A stretch of 64,000 bases of DNA from Streptomyces noursei (lineage in GTDB: Bacteria; Actinomycetota; Actinomycetes; Streptomycetales; Streptomycetaceae), in contig NZ_LWBU01000279.1 in assembly GCF_001646665.1 (NCBI RefSeq), forward strand, positions 3,908 to 67,907. Direction: 5' to 3'. Each line of letters starts with the position of its first letter. The first letter of the stretch is position 1. The translations under genes and the position numbers were made by a program. Below are positions 26,240-34,263 of the stretch, piece after piece. Below the pieces are notes generated by a model that was not told the origin of the DNA, did not search any database, and worked only from the letters and a program-made list of their open reading frames with translations.

Positions 26240-26641
26240 TCACGCCGGAGAAGAGATGACAAGGCGGGTGAAACCGGCGATCCGGGGGGAGATCGTGAGC
26301 GATCCCTGCTCGCCGACCGCCGAGCGGATGGCGTCGGCCACGTCGTCGTCCGGCTCGCCGAAGACGTCGAAGTGCTCGACGCGGCAGTGCGCCATCACTT
26401 CCTGGATGTGCGGGTCGGCGAGCCTCCAGTGCGTCCGGACGGCGTCGGAGTCCCGGAACAGCTGGAAGCTGTGCGCGAGCATGCGCTCTTCGTCCACGAA
26501 GGTCTGCACCATCAGCTGGGGTCCGTGGTGCCGTGCGAACTCCACGGCCCTGGCGATGGCGCCGCGGAAGTCGTCCAGATGGCCGTCGGTGATCCGCATG
26601 GTGTTGCGGAAGAGGAGAAGCGTGTCGTCCGATGTGGTCAT
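26240..26641 (-). CDS. Antibiotic-biosynthesis-monooxygenase-like dimeric barrel protein
   Basis: 133 residues from ATG 26641. LLLFRNTMRITDGHLDDFRGAIARAVEFARHHGPQLMVQTFVDEE and AHSFQLFRDSDAVRTHW fit an ABM-type ferredoxin-like barrel. Residues 80-133 extend the fold. Such proteins oxidise quinol-like compounds or act as small stress proteins; the substrate is unknown. A start nine codons upstream is possible but lacks a ribosome binding site. Confidence 0.7.
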   Translation of the reverse strand: MTTSDDTLLLFRNTMRITDGHLDDFRGAIARAVEFARHHGPQLMVQTFVDEERMLAHSFQLFRDSDAVRTHWRLADPHIQEVMAHCRVEHFDVFGEPDDDVADAIRSAVGEQGSLTISPRIAGFTRLVISSPA

Positions 26642-26728
26642 GGGGCAAGCTTGAATGCTCGACCGCACTTGAGGTCAAGCGTCCGGGCCGCACGGGTCGG
26701 AACACCGGGCTCCCGCCCCGCCGCTGAT

Positions 26729-26773
26729 CCTGACGAGGGCCGGCGCCGATGCACGGCGCCGGCCCTCGTCAGG
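26729..26773. terminator. Strong hairpin terminator after the SigB-type sigma gene
   Basis: A 19-bp perfect stem: 26729-26747 pairs with 26755-26773, with the 7-nt loop GATGCAC. It begins 11 bp after the stop of the sigma factor (minus strand) and is the strongest hairpin I noticed in the window. Confidence 0.88.
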
Positions 26774-26783
26774 AGCGGGTTGT

Positions 26784-27644
26784 TCAGCGGGTGGTGAGCA
26801 TGCCTTCGCGCAGCCGCTTCAGTGTGCGCGACAGGAGGCGGGAGACGTGCATCTGCGAGCAGCCGAGGCGCTCGCCGATCTGGGACTGGGTGAGCTCCTC
26901 GACGAACCGCATGTGGATGATCTGCCGGTCGCGGTCGTCCAGCTCGGCGAGCAGGGGGGCCAGTGCGTGGAAGTCCTCCACGAGTTCCATGGCCGGGTCC
27001 TCGGCGCCGATGAAGTGCGCGAGTGCGGCTTCCCCGTCGTCGCTGTCGCTGTTGATGGTGGCGTCCAGCGAGCTGGAGTTGTAGCCGTTGGAGGCCAGGC
27101 GGGCCTCGATGACCTCGTCCTCGCTGAGGTTCATCAGCGTCGCCAGTTCCTTGACCGTGGGCGTGCGGCCCAGGCGGGTGCGCAGCTCCTCGGTGGCGCG
27201 GGCCAGCTCGACGCGCGCCTCCTGCAGGCGGCGGGGCACGTGCACGGCCCAGGAGGTGTCGCGGAAGAACCGCTTGATCTCGCCGATGATGTACGGCACG
27301 GCGAAGGTGGTGAACTCCACCTCACGCGTGAGCTCGAACCGGTCGATGGCCTTGATGAGGCCGATCATGCCGACCTGGACGATGTCCTCCATCTCGTCCG
27401 CGCCCCGGCTCCGGAACCGGCCGGCCGCGTACCGGACGAGCGACATGTTCATCTCGATCAGCGTGTTGCGGACGTCCTGGTACTCGGCCGTCCCCTCCTC
27501 CAGCACGGCGAGCCGGTCGAAGAACGCCTTCGACAGTGCCCGGGCGTCCTTGGGAGCCACCCGCCGGGGGTGGGGAACCTCGGGCAGGGCCGCAGTACGG
27601 CTCTCCTGGGTGGCCACCTGCTGTGTCATCGCCATCATCGTCAT
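26784..27644 (-). CDS. SigB/SigF/SigG-subfamily RNA polymerase sigma factor
   Basis: 286 residues. Region 2 MEDIVQVGMIGLIKAIDRFELTREVEFTTFAVPYIIGEIKRFFRDTSWAVHVPRRLQE, region 3 LGRTPTVKELATLMNLSEDEVIEARL and region 4 LTQSQIGERLGCSQMHVSRLLSRTLKRLREGM are all intact. This is the stress/development subfamily usually held inactive by anti-sigma kinases and released by STAS antagonists. No anti-sigma gene adjoins it, so it is probably controlled by partners elsewhere; the phosphatase-STAS operon at 40.6-43.8 kb is one conceivable input. ATG 27644 has GGGAGGG upstream. Confidence 0.9.
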   Translation of the reverse strand: MTMMAMTQQVATQESRTAALPEVPHPRRVAPKDARALSKAFFDRLAVLEEGTAEYQDVRNTLIEMNMSLVRYAAGRFRSRGADEMEDIVQVGMIGLIKAIDRFELTREVEFTTFAVPYIIGEIKRFFRDTSWAVHVPRRLQEARVELARATEELRTRLGRTPTVKELATLMNLSEDEVIEARLASNGYNSSSLDATINSDSDDGEAALAHFIGAEDPAMELVEDFHALAPLLAELDDRDRQIIHMRFVEELTQSQIGERLGCSQMHVSRLLSRTLKRLREGMLTTR

Positions 27645-27873
27645 GCTTCCCTCCCACAATGGTCGACCTCTGCTGTCCCCCGACAAGCCGATGGCACGCG
27701 CCTACCCAGGCCCCGCACACTCATACCTCCTTTCTTTCACGCTTCGCCGCGGGCGTGACGGAACAGACCCCGGTTGGGCGGCCGGACCGGTCGTCGCACC
27801 CCGCTCCGGCGCGGCCCGCGGAGCCGCGCCGCTCGACAGAGGCGCGGCGTCCGGGCTCTCCGGGCGGGGCGGC

Positions 27874-28599
27874 TCAGCCGCAGCAGTCGCATCCGGGGCG
27901 GCAGCCGCAGGGGTCCGCACGGGTCCCGGCGGGCGGCGGCGCCACGGCCGCGGGGGCGCAGCAGCCCTTGCCCTGCCAGGCGTCACGGCCCTCCTTCGCC
28001 GCGACGGCCGCGATGACGAGGGCGGCGACCGGGTCGGCCCAGGACCAGCCGAGGGTGGCGTTGAGGACGAGGCCCGCCAGCAGTACGGCGGACAGGTAGG
28101 TGCACAGCAGTGTCTGCCGGGAGTCGGCGACCGCGCTGGCGGAGCCGAGTTCGCGCCCGGCCCTGCGCTGGGCGGCCGACAGGAACGGCATCACCGCCAG
28201 CGAGAGGGCCGCGAGGACGATGCCGGGGACGGAGCGTTCGGCCTCGCCGGTCCCGGCCAGGGCGCGGACGGCGTCGACGGTGACGTACGCGGCGAGTGTG
28301 AAGAACGAGACGGCGATGATCCGCAGCGTCGTCTTCTCCCGCGCCTGGCGCACCGCGTGATCCCGTGCGGAGAACTGCCAGGCGACCGCGGCGGCGGAGG
28401 ACACCTCGATGACCGAGTCGAGGCCGAAGCCGATCAGGGCCGTGGAGGAGGCGATCGTCCCGGCGGTGACGGCGACGATCGCCTCGATGACGTTGTAGGT
28501 GATGGTCGCGGCGACCAGCAGGCGTATCCGGCGGGCGAGCGCCTCGCGCCGGGCGGGGCCGGGACCGGGACCGACGGCTATGGACGTTTCCGCGGACAT
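27874..28599 (-). CDS. CDF-type heavy-metal transporter with cysteine-rich tail
   Basis: 241 residues, five to six membrane helices. NVIEAIVAVTAGTIASSTALIGFGLDSVIEVSSA and GWSWADPVAALVIAAVAAKEG match the CDF-like family, with a modified first metal site (DSVIE instead of HDxxD). The C-terminus carries a cysteine-rich tail (GKGCCAPAA then DPCGCRPGCDCCG) that should bind thiophilic metals. Directly downstream (2 bp) of a CmtR-like Cd/Pb sensor, so it is probably a Cd/Pb/Zn efflux pump induced by that metal. Confidence 0.85.
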   Translation of the reverse strand: MSAETSIAVGPGPGPARREALARRIRLLVAATITYNVIEAIVAVTAGTIASSTALIGFGLDSVIEVSSAAAVAWQFSARDHAVRQAREKTTLRIIAVSFFTLAAYVTVDAVRALAGTGEAERSVPGIVLAALSLAVMPFLSAAQRRAGRELGSASAVADSRQTLLCTYLSAVLLAGLVLNATLGWSWADPVAALVIAAVAAKEGRDAWQGKGCCAPAAVAPPPAGTRADPCGCRPGCDCCG

Positions 28600-28601
28600 G
28601 G

Positions 28602-28937
28602 TCAGCAGCAGCCCTTCGTCCCGGCGTCCGCGCAGGTGCGGTCGGTCTCGACGGCGACCACGGCGGTGCGCAGGTCGTCGAGCGCGTGGCCGAGGCGTTC
28701 GTCGGCGAGCTCGTAACGGGTGCGCCGCCCGTCGGGGACGGTGACGACCAGCCCGCAGTCGCGCAGGCATGCGAGGTGGTTGGACAGCCGGGTGCGGGAG
28801 ATCCCGAGACGGTCGGCGAGGTCGGCCGGGTAGGCGGGGGCGTCGCGCAGGGCGAGCAGGACGCGGCAGCGGATCGGGTCGGCGAGCGCGCGGCCGAACC
28901 GGGCCAGCACCTCGATGTCGGAAGCAACGGAGAGCAT
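28602..28937 (-). CDS. cmtR: ArsR/SmtB-family metal sensor of the CmtR type
   Basis: 111 residues with the winged helix LADRLGISRTRLSNHLACLRDCGLVV. Cysteines fall at exactly 57, 61 and 102, the three Cd/Pb ligands of Mycobacterium tuberculosis CmtR. Extra C-terminal cysteines (KGCC) follow. It should bind its operator without metal and release it on Cd2+ or Pb2+ binding. The ATG at 28937 lies just downstream of a perfect 12-bp palindrome. Operon with the CDF transporter. Confidence 0.88.
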   Translation of the reverse strand: MLSVASDIEVLARFGRALADPIRCRVLLALRDAPAYPADLADRLGISRTRLSNHLACLRDCGLVVTVPDGRRTRYELADERLGHALDDLRTAVVAVETDRTCADAGTKGCC

Positions 28938-28958
28938 GGCCAGCACAGTACACGAGTT

Positions 28959-28970
28959 GCTGAATTCAGC
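28959..28970. promoter_or_regulatory. Probable CmtR-like operator
   Basis: GCTGAATTCAGC is a perfect 12-bp palindrome centred 27 bp upstream of the sensor start, in an AT-rich patch. The TGAATTCA core is typical of ArsR-family operators. It probably overlaps the promoter for autoregulated expression of the sensor-transporter pair. Confidence 0.65.
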
Positions 28971-29161
28971 TATGTGTGGATCGTTTTGGGGCGCGTACGA
29001 GTCGCCCGAAGCCATGCGGCGGGGGGCACTCCGTCCGGCCCGGAAGCCGGCCGTACCCCGTCGCCCCGGAGCCCGGGGGCCGGACGAGAGCCGTCGCGCA
29101 GCGGCTCTAGGCTGGTCACCGGCTGATCCGGCACCGGGCCGGGAGCGAGAGGAGCAGCGCC

Positions 29162-29827
29162 ATGAGCGGCCACGAGCGGGACTTGGCCGAGGCCCAGCGC
29201 GAGCACTGGCAGCGCACCTACGGCTCCCACCCCGGCATGTACGGTCAGGAGCCCAGCGCTCCCGCACGTCACGCCGCCACCCTCTTCCGGGCGGCCGGGG
29301 GCCGGGAGGTGCTGGAGCTGGGCGCCGGCCACGGCCGCGACGCCCTGTACTTCGCCCGGGAGGGATTCGACGTCCGGGCCACGGACTTCTCGGCCACCGG
29401 GCTGGACCAGCTCCAACGGACCGCCGCCGACCAGGGTGTCGCCGAGCGGGTCACCACCCTGGTGCACGACATCCGTGAGCCGCTGCCCCTCGCGGACGAC
29501 TCGGTCGACGGCGTCTTCGCCCACATGCTGCTCTGCATGGCCCTGTCCACGGAGGAGATCCAGGCGGCCGTCGACGAGGTGCGCCGCGTGCTGCGGCCGG
29601 GAGGAACGTTCGTCCACACCGTCCGGCACACCGGTGACGCGCATTACGGCACCGGCGTCCCGCACGGCGACGACATCTACGAGCACGGCGGCTTCGCCGT
29701 GCACTTCTTCCCCCGCCACCTGGTCGACCGGCTCGCCGACGGCTGGATCCTCGACGAGGTCCACTCCTTCGAGGAGGGTGAGCTGCCCCGACGGCTGTGG
29801 CGCGTCACCCAGACCCTGCCGCGGTGA
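29162..29827 (+). CDS. Class I SAM-dependent methyltransferase
   Basis: 221 residues. VLELGAGHGRDALYFAREGFDVRATDFSATGLDQLQ is the SAM-binding core and VDGVFAHMLLCMALSTEEI the motif IV region. The family includes tellurite-resistance TehB-like and thiol/small-acid methyltransferases. GAGAGGAGC stands about 8 nt before ATG 29162. It overlaps the following TusA-like gene (GTGA), so the two are probably co-translated and work together, perhaps on a sulfur or metalloid compound. Confidence 0.82.
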   Translation: MSGHERDLAEAQREHWQRTYGSHPGMYGQEPSAPARHAATLFRAAGGREVLELGAGHGRDALYFAREGFDVRATDFSATGLDQLQRTAADQGVAERVTTLVHDIREPLPLADDSVDGVFAHMLLCMALSTEEIQAAVDEVRRVLRPGGTFVHTVRHTGDAHYGTGVPHGDDIYEHGGFAVHFFPRHLVDRLADGWILDEVHSFEEGELPRRLWRVTQTLPR

Positions 29828-30111
29828 GCGCCGAACCGGCGCCCGCGGCGGACATGACGGTGGACGGCACCGGCCTGTTGTGCGTCACTCTCCTGCTCCG
29901 CCTCCGCGCGGCCGTCCAGGGCGCCGGGGCCGGCACGGTCGTCCACGTCGTCGCGACCGATCCGGCCGCACCGCTCGACCTGCCCGCCTGGTGCCACATG
30001 ACCGGACACCACTACCTCGGCCAGGTCTCCGGCAGTCCACCCGTCCACGCCCTCCGGCTCGCCCCGAACGCCGTGCCCACGAGGCCGGACTCGCCCTGGC
30101 ACACGGCCTGA
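29824..30111 (+). CDS. TusA/SirA-like sulfur-carrier family protein, non-canonical active site
   Basis: 95 residues. TVDGTGLLCVTLLLRLRAAV followed by VVHVVATDPAAPLDLPAWCHMTGHHYLGQV aligns along its length with TusA (usual pattern LDxxGLxCPxPxxxxKxxL...ADDPxxxxDxxxWCxxTGHxL). The catalytic Cys is present, but the CPxP motif is CVTL, so sulfur relay may be changed. A second Cys (AWCHMTGH) is conserved. GTG start overlaps the methyltransferase stop. Confidence 0.72.
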   Translation: MSAEPAPAADMTVDGTGLLCVTLLLRLRAAVQGAGAGTVVHVVATDPAAPLDLPAWCHMTGHHYLGQVSGSPPVHALRLAPNAVPTRPDSPWHTA

Positions 30112-30372
30112 AGCGCCGGCTACCGGGCAGGGCAGGGCGCGCGGCGGGTGAACGCGCGCCGTCAATTGTCCGGAGCGCATCCACCGGACGCCGCTGACCT
30201 GCGGTGGAGCGGCCTGATTATCCATGGATGTCCCGGGACGCCGAATCGCTGTCCGTGACGGCGACTTTGCCGCTACTCATGGAGACAGCGAGCCCGTGCC
30301 GCAGCTGCGGCCGGCGCGGTGGCACCGACCGCGGCGCGGGCTTCGTCCGTACGCGGGACAGGGGAGGCAGTG
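30112..30372. other. Intergenic region upstream of the kinase gene
   Basis: 261 bp with an AT-richer patch near 30160-30240 that probably carries the kinase promoter. A GCGCGC-rich inverted stretch near 30138-30168 could terminate the preceding operon. No gene supported. Confidence 0.4.
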
Positions 30373-32670
30373 ATGGCGGGGCGTCGAGAACAGCCGTTGG
30401 ATCCGGGCGGAGGGGCGATCGTCGAGTTCGCCGCGGAGCTGCGGCGGCTACGGCAGGAGGCGGGGAACCCCTCGTACGAGGCGATGGCGAAACGGGTCAC
30501 GTACGGCAGGGCGACCCTGCACGCGGCGGCCCGCGGCCACAACCTCCCGTCGAAGGACGTGGCGCTGGCCTTCGTGCGAGCCTGCGGCGGCGACGAGCGG
30601 GCCGTACGGGAGTGGGCACGGCGCTGGGAGAGCACCAAGGCGCGGCTCGAACGGGACATGGATCGCCAGGGCGAGCACGACGAGCAGGACGGGGCCGGTC
30701 CGGGCGCCGAGGAGCCCTTCGCCGCCGGCGGTGCTGCCGGACCCGGCAGCGGGCCCGGGACCGGCGCCGCGGGAACGCGGCGGGAAGCACTGCGTCCGCT
30801 GGCCCCGGACGACCCGCGTCGGATCGGCGGGTTCACGATCCTGCGGTTCCTGGGGGCCGGCGCCATGGGGCGCGTCTACCTGGGAGAGAGCCTGGGGGGC
30901 CGCAAGGTCGCCATCAAGGTGATCAACGGAGCGCGGGCCGGCGACGAGGAGTTCCGGGCCCGGTTCCGGCAGGAGATCGCCGCGGCCCGCCGGGTGCACG
31001 GGATGTTCACCGCGGCGGTGGTGGCGTCCGATCCGGATGCCGATGACCCGTGGCTGGCCACCGAGTACGTGGCCGGGCCCTCGCTGCAGGAAGTGGTCGG
31101 CGAACAGGGACCGATGCCCGTCGACACCGTGATCCGGCTCGCTGCCGGTGTCGCCGAGGCGCTGGCGGCCATCCACGGCGCCGGCGTGGTCCACCGCGAC
31201 CTGAAGCCGGGCAACGTGCTGGTGGCCGGGGACGGGCCGAAGGTCATCGACTTCGGGATCGCCCGCACCCGGGACGCCACGACGCTGACCCGTACGCAGA
31301 TGCTGATGGGAACGCCCGGATACGTGGCGCCCGAGCGGCTGGCGAAGGGCAAGGCGGGGCCGGAGTGCGATGTGTTCTCCCTGGGGGCGCTGCTGGCCTT
31401 CGCCTCGACGGGCCGGCTGCCGTTCGGCAGCGAACCGTCGGAGATCGGCTTCCGGATCGTCCACGGCGAGCCCGATCTGGAACCGGTGCCCGAGCAGCTG
31501 CGGGAACTGGTCGCGTGGTGCCTGGCCAAGGATCCGGAGGCGCGGCCGAGTCCCGGTCAGGTGCTCGACTGGTGCTGCGAGCGCGCCGGCCAGCCGGGCC
31601 CCGGCTGGCTGCCCGCTCCGCTGACCGGGATGATCCGCCGGCGCGCACGGGAGGCCGCCGACGTCCGTGCGCCCGATCCGGAACCCGCGCCGGTCCGCTC
31701 CCGTCCCCGGACGGTTCGGGTGGCGCTCGCGACGGCCGCGGTGCTGGCGGTGATCGCGCTGGTGGGAGCGCTGATGAACCTCAACCCGCCGTCGTGGGGC
31801 GACAGGGCCGGTCCGCCCGTCGGCAGTCACCCGACCGGTGGTGCGACCAGTGGTGCGACCGCCGGTGCGACGTCGGGTCCGACCGGGGGCACCACCACCG
31901 GCCCGACCGGTGGAACCACGAGCGGCCCGACGGCGGGCACCACCACCGGTCCGACCGGTGGTACCACCGGCACGGTCACCGGCGGGCCGACCGGCGGCGC
32001 CGCCGGAGGAACCGGCGGGCAGACCGGCGGCACGGCGGGCGAGCCCACGCAGGGCACGTCCGCCGGGTCGACCGCAGGGGCGACAACCGGTTCCGGTTCC
32101 ACGCAAGGAGCCGGGGACGGACCCTCGCCCGGCACCTCGCGGGGCACCTCCGCCGGCACGTCTCAGGGCACCAACGCAGGCACCTCCAGCGGCACGTCGC
32201 AGGGCACCAGCGCGGGCACCTCCGTCGGCACCTCGCAGGGCGCCAACGCAGGCACCTCCGCCGGCACCTCCAGCGGTACCTCCCAAGGCACTTCACAGGA
32301 CCCGGGCACAGGGAAGGTCACGAACCCGCCGGAGCCGATCCTGATGGGCACCTCCGTCCACGTTCAGCCCCGCTCCGACACCGTGGACTGCACCCGGCCC
32401 ATCGTGTTCACCTTCTCCGCGACCGCCCGGCGCACCGGGACGATCGGCTACACCTGGTATCCCGACGAACGCCTGACCGACCGGGGTTACCAGCCCCGTG
32501 CGGGCAGCATGACCTTCACCACGCCCAACACCCAGTACGAGACCTTCGAGGTCCGGCTCCAGGGAACACAGTCCGGTCAGGTGGTGCAGGGTGAGATGGC
32601 CGTACAGGTCGGCTCGCCCGAGGTCGACCGCCAGAAGGTCGGCGACCAGTTCCACCTGACCTGCGCCTGA
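30373..32670 (+). CDS. HTH-domain Ser/Thr protein kinase with repeat stalk and extracellular domain
   Basis: 765 residues. Residues 15-95 form an XRE-like helix-turn-helix (AAELRRLRQEAGNPSYEAMAKRV...SKDVALAFVRACGG). A PASTA-less Hanks kinase spans about 151-420 with GAGAMGRVYLG, Lys182 in VAIKV, HRDLKPGN (Asp276), DFG at 293 and GTPGYVAPERL. One membrane helix lies near 449-469. Then comes a long Gly/Thr/Ser stalk of GTSQGTSAGTS and PTGGTT units (about 485-646), and a C-terminal beta-rich domain of about 105 residues with two cysteines. Signal reception outside and phosphorylation inside are predicted. An N-terminal HTH on a membrane kinase is uncommon. Confidence 0.87.
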   Translation: MAGRREQPLDPGGGAIVEFAAELRRLRQEAGNPSYEAMAKRVTYGRATLHAAARGHNLPSKDVALAFVRACGGDERAVREWARRWESTKARLERDMDRQGEHDEQDGAGPGAEEPFAAGGAAGPGSGPGTGAAGTRREALRPLAPDDPRRIGGFTILRFLGAGAMGRVYLGESLGGRKVAIKVINGARAGDEEFRARFRQEIAAARRVHGMFTAAVVASDPDADDPWLATEYVAGPSLQEVVGEQGPMPVDTVIRLAAGVAEALAAIHGAGVVHRDLKPGNVLVAGDGPKVIDFGIARTRDATTLTRTQMLMGTPGYVAPERLAKGKAGPECDVFSLGALLAFASTGRLPFGSEPSEIGFRIVHGEPDLEPVPEQLRELVAWCLAKDPEARPSPGQVLDWCCERAGQPGPGWLPAPLTGMIRRRAREAADVRAPDPEPAPVRSRPRTVRVALATAAVLAVIALVGALMNLNPPSWGDRAGPPVGSHPTGGATSGATAGATSGPTGGTTTGPTGGTTSGPTAGTTTGPTGGTTGTVTGGPTGGAAGGTGGQTGGTAGEPTQGTSAGSTAGATTGSGSTQGAGDGPSPGTSRGTSAGTSQGTNAGTSSGTSQGTSAGTSVGTSQGANAGTSAGTSSGTSQGTSQDPGTGKVTNPPEPILMGTSVHVQPRSDTVDCTRPIVFTFSATARRTGTIGYTWYPDERLTDRGYQPRAGSMTFTTPNTQYETFEVRLQGTQSGQVVQGEMAVQVGSPEVDRQKVGDQFHLTCA
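31827..32300 (+). repeat. DNA repeats coding for the kinase stalk
   Basis: Degenerate in-frame repeats of 12-30 bp (GGCACCTCC, GGCACGTCGCAGGGCACC and similar) code for the Thr/Gly/Ser stalk. They are prone to length change between strains. Confidence 0.7.
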
Positions 32671-32919
32671 CCTGCGCCTGACGCCTCGTCGAGGGCAGAC
32701 CCGCGCACGACCCGTCCCCGGGCCTGCCCACCCTTCACGACCACCCTGTTCGCCCCCGGTGCGCGCGTGCCGCGCCGCGCCGCGGTCCCGTCCTGCCCGG
32801 CACCGGCCCGGACCTCGCCGCTCGTCCGCAGAAGCACCGCGGCCGAGCGCCGTCCGTGCCCCACGAATCCGTCACCCGCCGCTCGCTCCCTCTGGAAGAG
32901 GAGACAGGAGAACAACACC

Positions 32920-34047
32920 ATGACTACGTTCCAACGGCGCTGCCGCGCAGCCGCCCGTCCCGCCGCAGCCGTATCCGGCCGGCCGGAGCCCCAGGCCCTG
33001 CCCCGTCGGCCCCACCGCCGCACCGTCCGACGCACGGCACGGGCCGGCATCGGCCTCCGCGGTCCGGCCATGGCCTTGTTCCTGGCCGTCCTGGCCACCC
33101 TCCTGTCGGGCGTTCCGGCCCACGCCGGGCCCAGCCCGTTCCCCACCACCGCGCAGACCCGCTGCGTCAACGGCTTCGATCCGGACCACTCCACCGTCCT
33201 GCACCTGTCCGGCGGCCGGGGCACCACCTACCCCTCCGATGCCCGGGGACTGCGGCCCGGTGACGTCGTCCGCATCGTCCCGCGCATGAACGACGAGGTC
33301 TCCACGAGCGGCTTCTGGTGGCAGCCCGCCGACGGCTCCAACTGGGTCACGCCTGCCGGAGCCGACCCCCGCCGGCCCGCCCCCTCCGGCTACCCCGCGC
33401 CCGGACTGAACGCCTACAGCCTCATCGGCCGCCTCACCGGCGTCCAGCCCTTCGAGGTCCTCGACCGGCCCGGCTGCCGTCGGATCGGCAGCTCCGGGAA
33501 GCTCGACCTGCGGATCAACGACCCGCAGGACTGGGACAACTTCGGCGCCTGGAACGTCGACGTCCAGCTCTACCGCGAACCTCTGCAGGACGGCGGATTC
33601 GAGGAGCAGCGCACCTCCGCCGTCTCCCCGCCGTGGAACGTGGAAGGACCTGACGCCAAGGTCGTCTCCGCCTCCCCCACCGGGGCCAACTCCGGCAGCA
33701 AATCGGCCGTCCTGAGCTCGCCCGGAGCACGCGTGTGGAACGCCCTGTCCCAGCCGATCCCGGTACGCCCCCACACCGACTACGTCATCACCGGGTTCTT
33801 CCGCACATCGGGCAACGTCAACACCGCCTTCTTCGGCGTACGCATCCCCGGGGTGCCGGCGCCCGCCGAACGGCACTTCGGCCCCGCACCCGGCTGGTGC
33901 CCGCCGTCCACACCCACCTGCTTCGGACAGGTCAGCGTGCCCTTCAACTCCGGTGACCACACCACCGTCACCGCCTTCGCCGGCTTCTGGGGCGTCGGGG
34001 CACCCGCGCACATGGCCATCGACGACATCAGGGTGCTCTCCGGCTGA
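32920..34047 (+). CDS. Secreted LecA-like lectin with C-terminal carbohydrate-binding-like module
   Basis: 375 residues. Arg-rich N-region with a hydrophobic core (MALFLAVLATLLSGVPAHA) cleaved near AHA-G. The middle domain (about 80-225) has the PA-IL/LecA pattern: DDVV-type strand, GLNAYSLIGRLTG and a terminal LDLRINDPQDWDNFGAWNVDVQ that resembles the calcium/galactose site of LecA. The last 150 residues (LQDGGFEEQRTS...DYVITGFFRTSG...IDDIRVLSG) look like a CBM4/9-type jelly roll. Probably binds sugars on the cell or substrate surface. Long N-region makes the exact start uncertain; ATG 32920 has ACAGGAG upstream. Confidence 0.75.
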   Translation: MTTFQRRCRAAARPAAAVSGRPEPQALPRRPHRRTVRRTARAGIGLRGPAMALFLAVLATLLSGVPAHAGPSPFPTTAQTRCVNGFDPDHSTVLHLSGGRGTTYPSDARGLRPGDVVRIVPRMNDEVSTSGFWWQPADGSNWVTPAGADPRRPAPSGYPAPGLNAYSLIGRLTGVQPFEVLDRPGCRRIGSSGKLDLRINDPQDWDNFGAWNVDVQLYREPLQDGGFEEQRTSAVSPPWNVEGPDAKVVSASPTGANSGSKSAVLSSPGARVWNALSQPIPVRPHTDYVITGFFRTSGNVNTAFFGVRIPGVPAPAERHFGPAPGWCPPSTPTCFGQVSVPFNSGDHTTVTAFAGFWGVGAPAHMAIDDIRVLSG

Positions 34048-34136
34048 CGCCGCAGCCGGGCGGGCCCGGCGCCCGGCCCGGCACCTGTGGCCGGCCCCGG
34101 CACTCGGCCGGAACCACGGCGGCTCGTGACTGCCCG

Positions 34137-34178
34137 GACCCGGGTGTCCCCGTGCGCTCGCACGCGGACACCCGGGTC
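34137..34178. terminator. Bidirectional hairpin terminator
   Basis: A 13-bp perfect stem (34137-34149 with 34166-34178; arms GACCCGGGTGTCC and GGACACCCGGGTC). The loop itself folds (GTGCG/CGCAC). It separates the convergent lectin and DUF5701 genes. Confidence 0.85.
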
Positions 34179-34263
34179 ACGCGCTGCGCGCCGGGAAGTG
34201 GGCGGGCGCAGCACGCCCCGGGGACCTCGCCGGCCGAAGGTGCGAGCCGGCGGGGCGGGCGGG

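Noticed and set aside
27645..27731. A possible 27-codon leader peptide overlapping the start of the SigB-type sigma gene by ATGA
   Set aside because: Its ribosome binding site (AAGGAGGT) directly abuts the ATG, too close for normal initiation, and the peptide has no hydrophobic or conserved feature.
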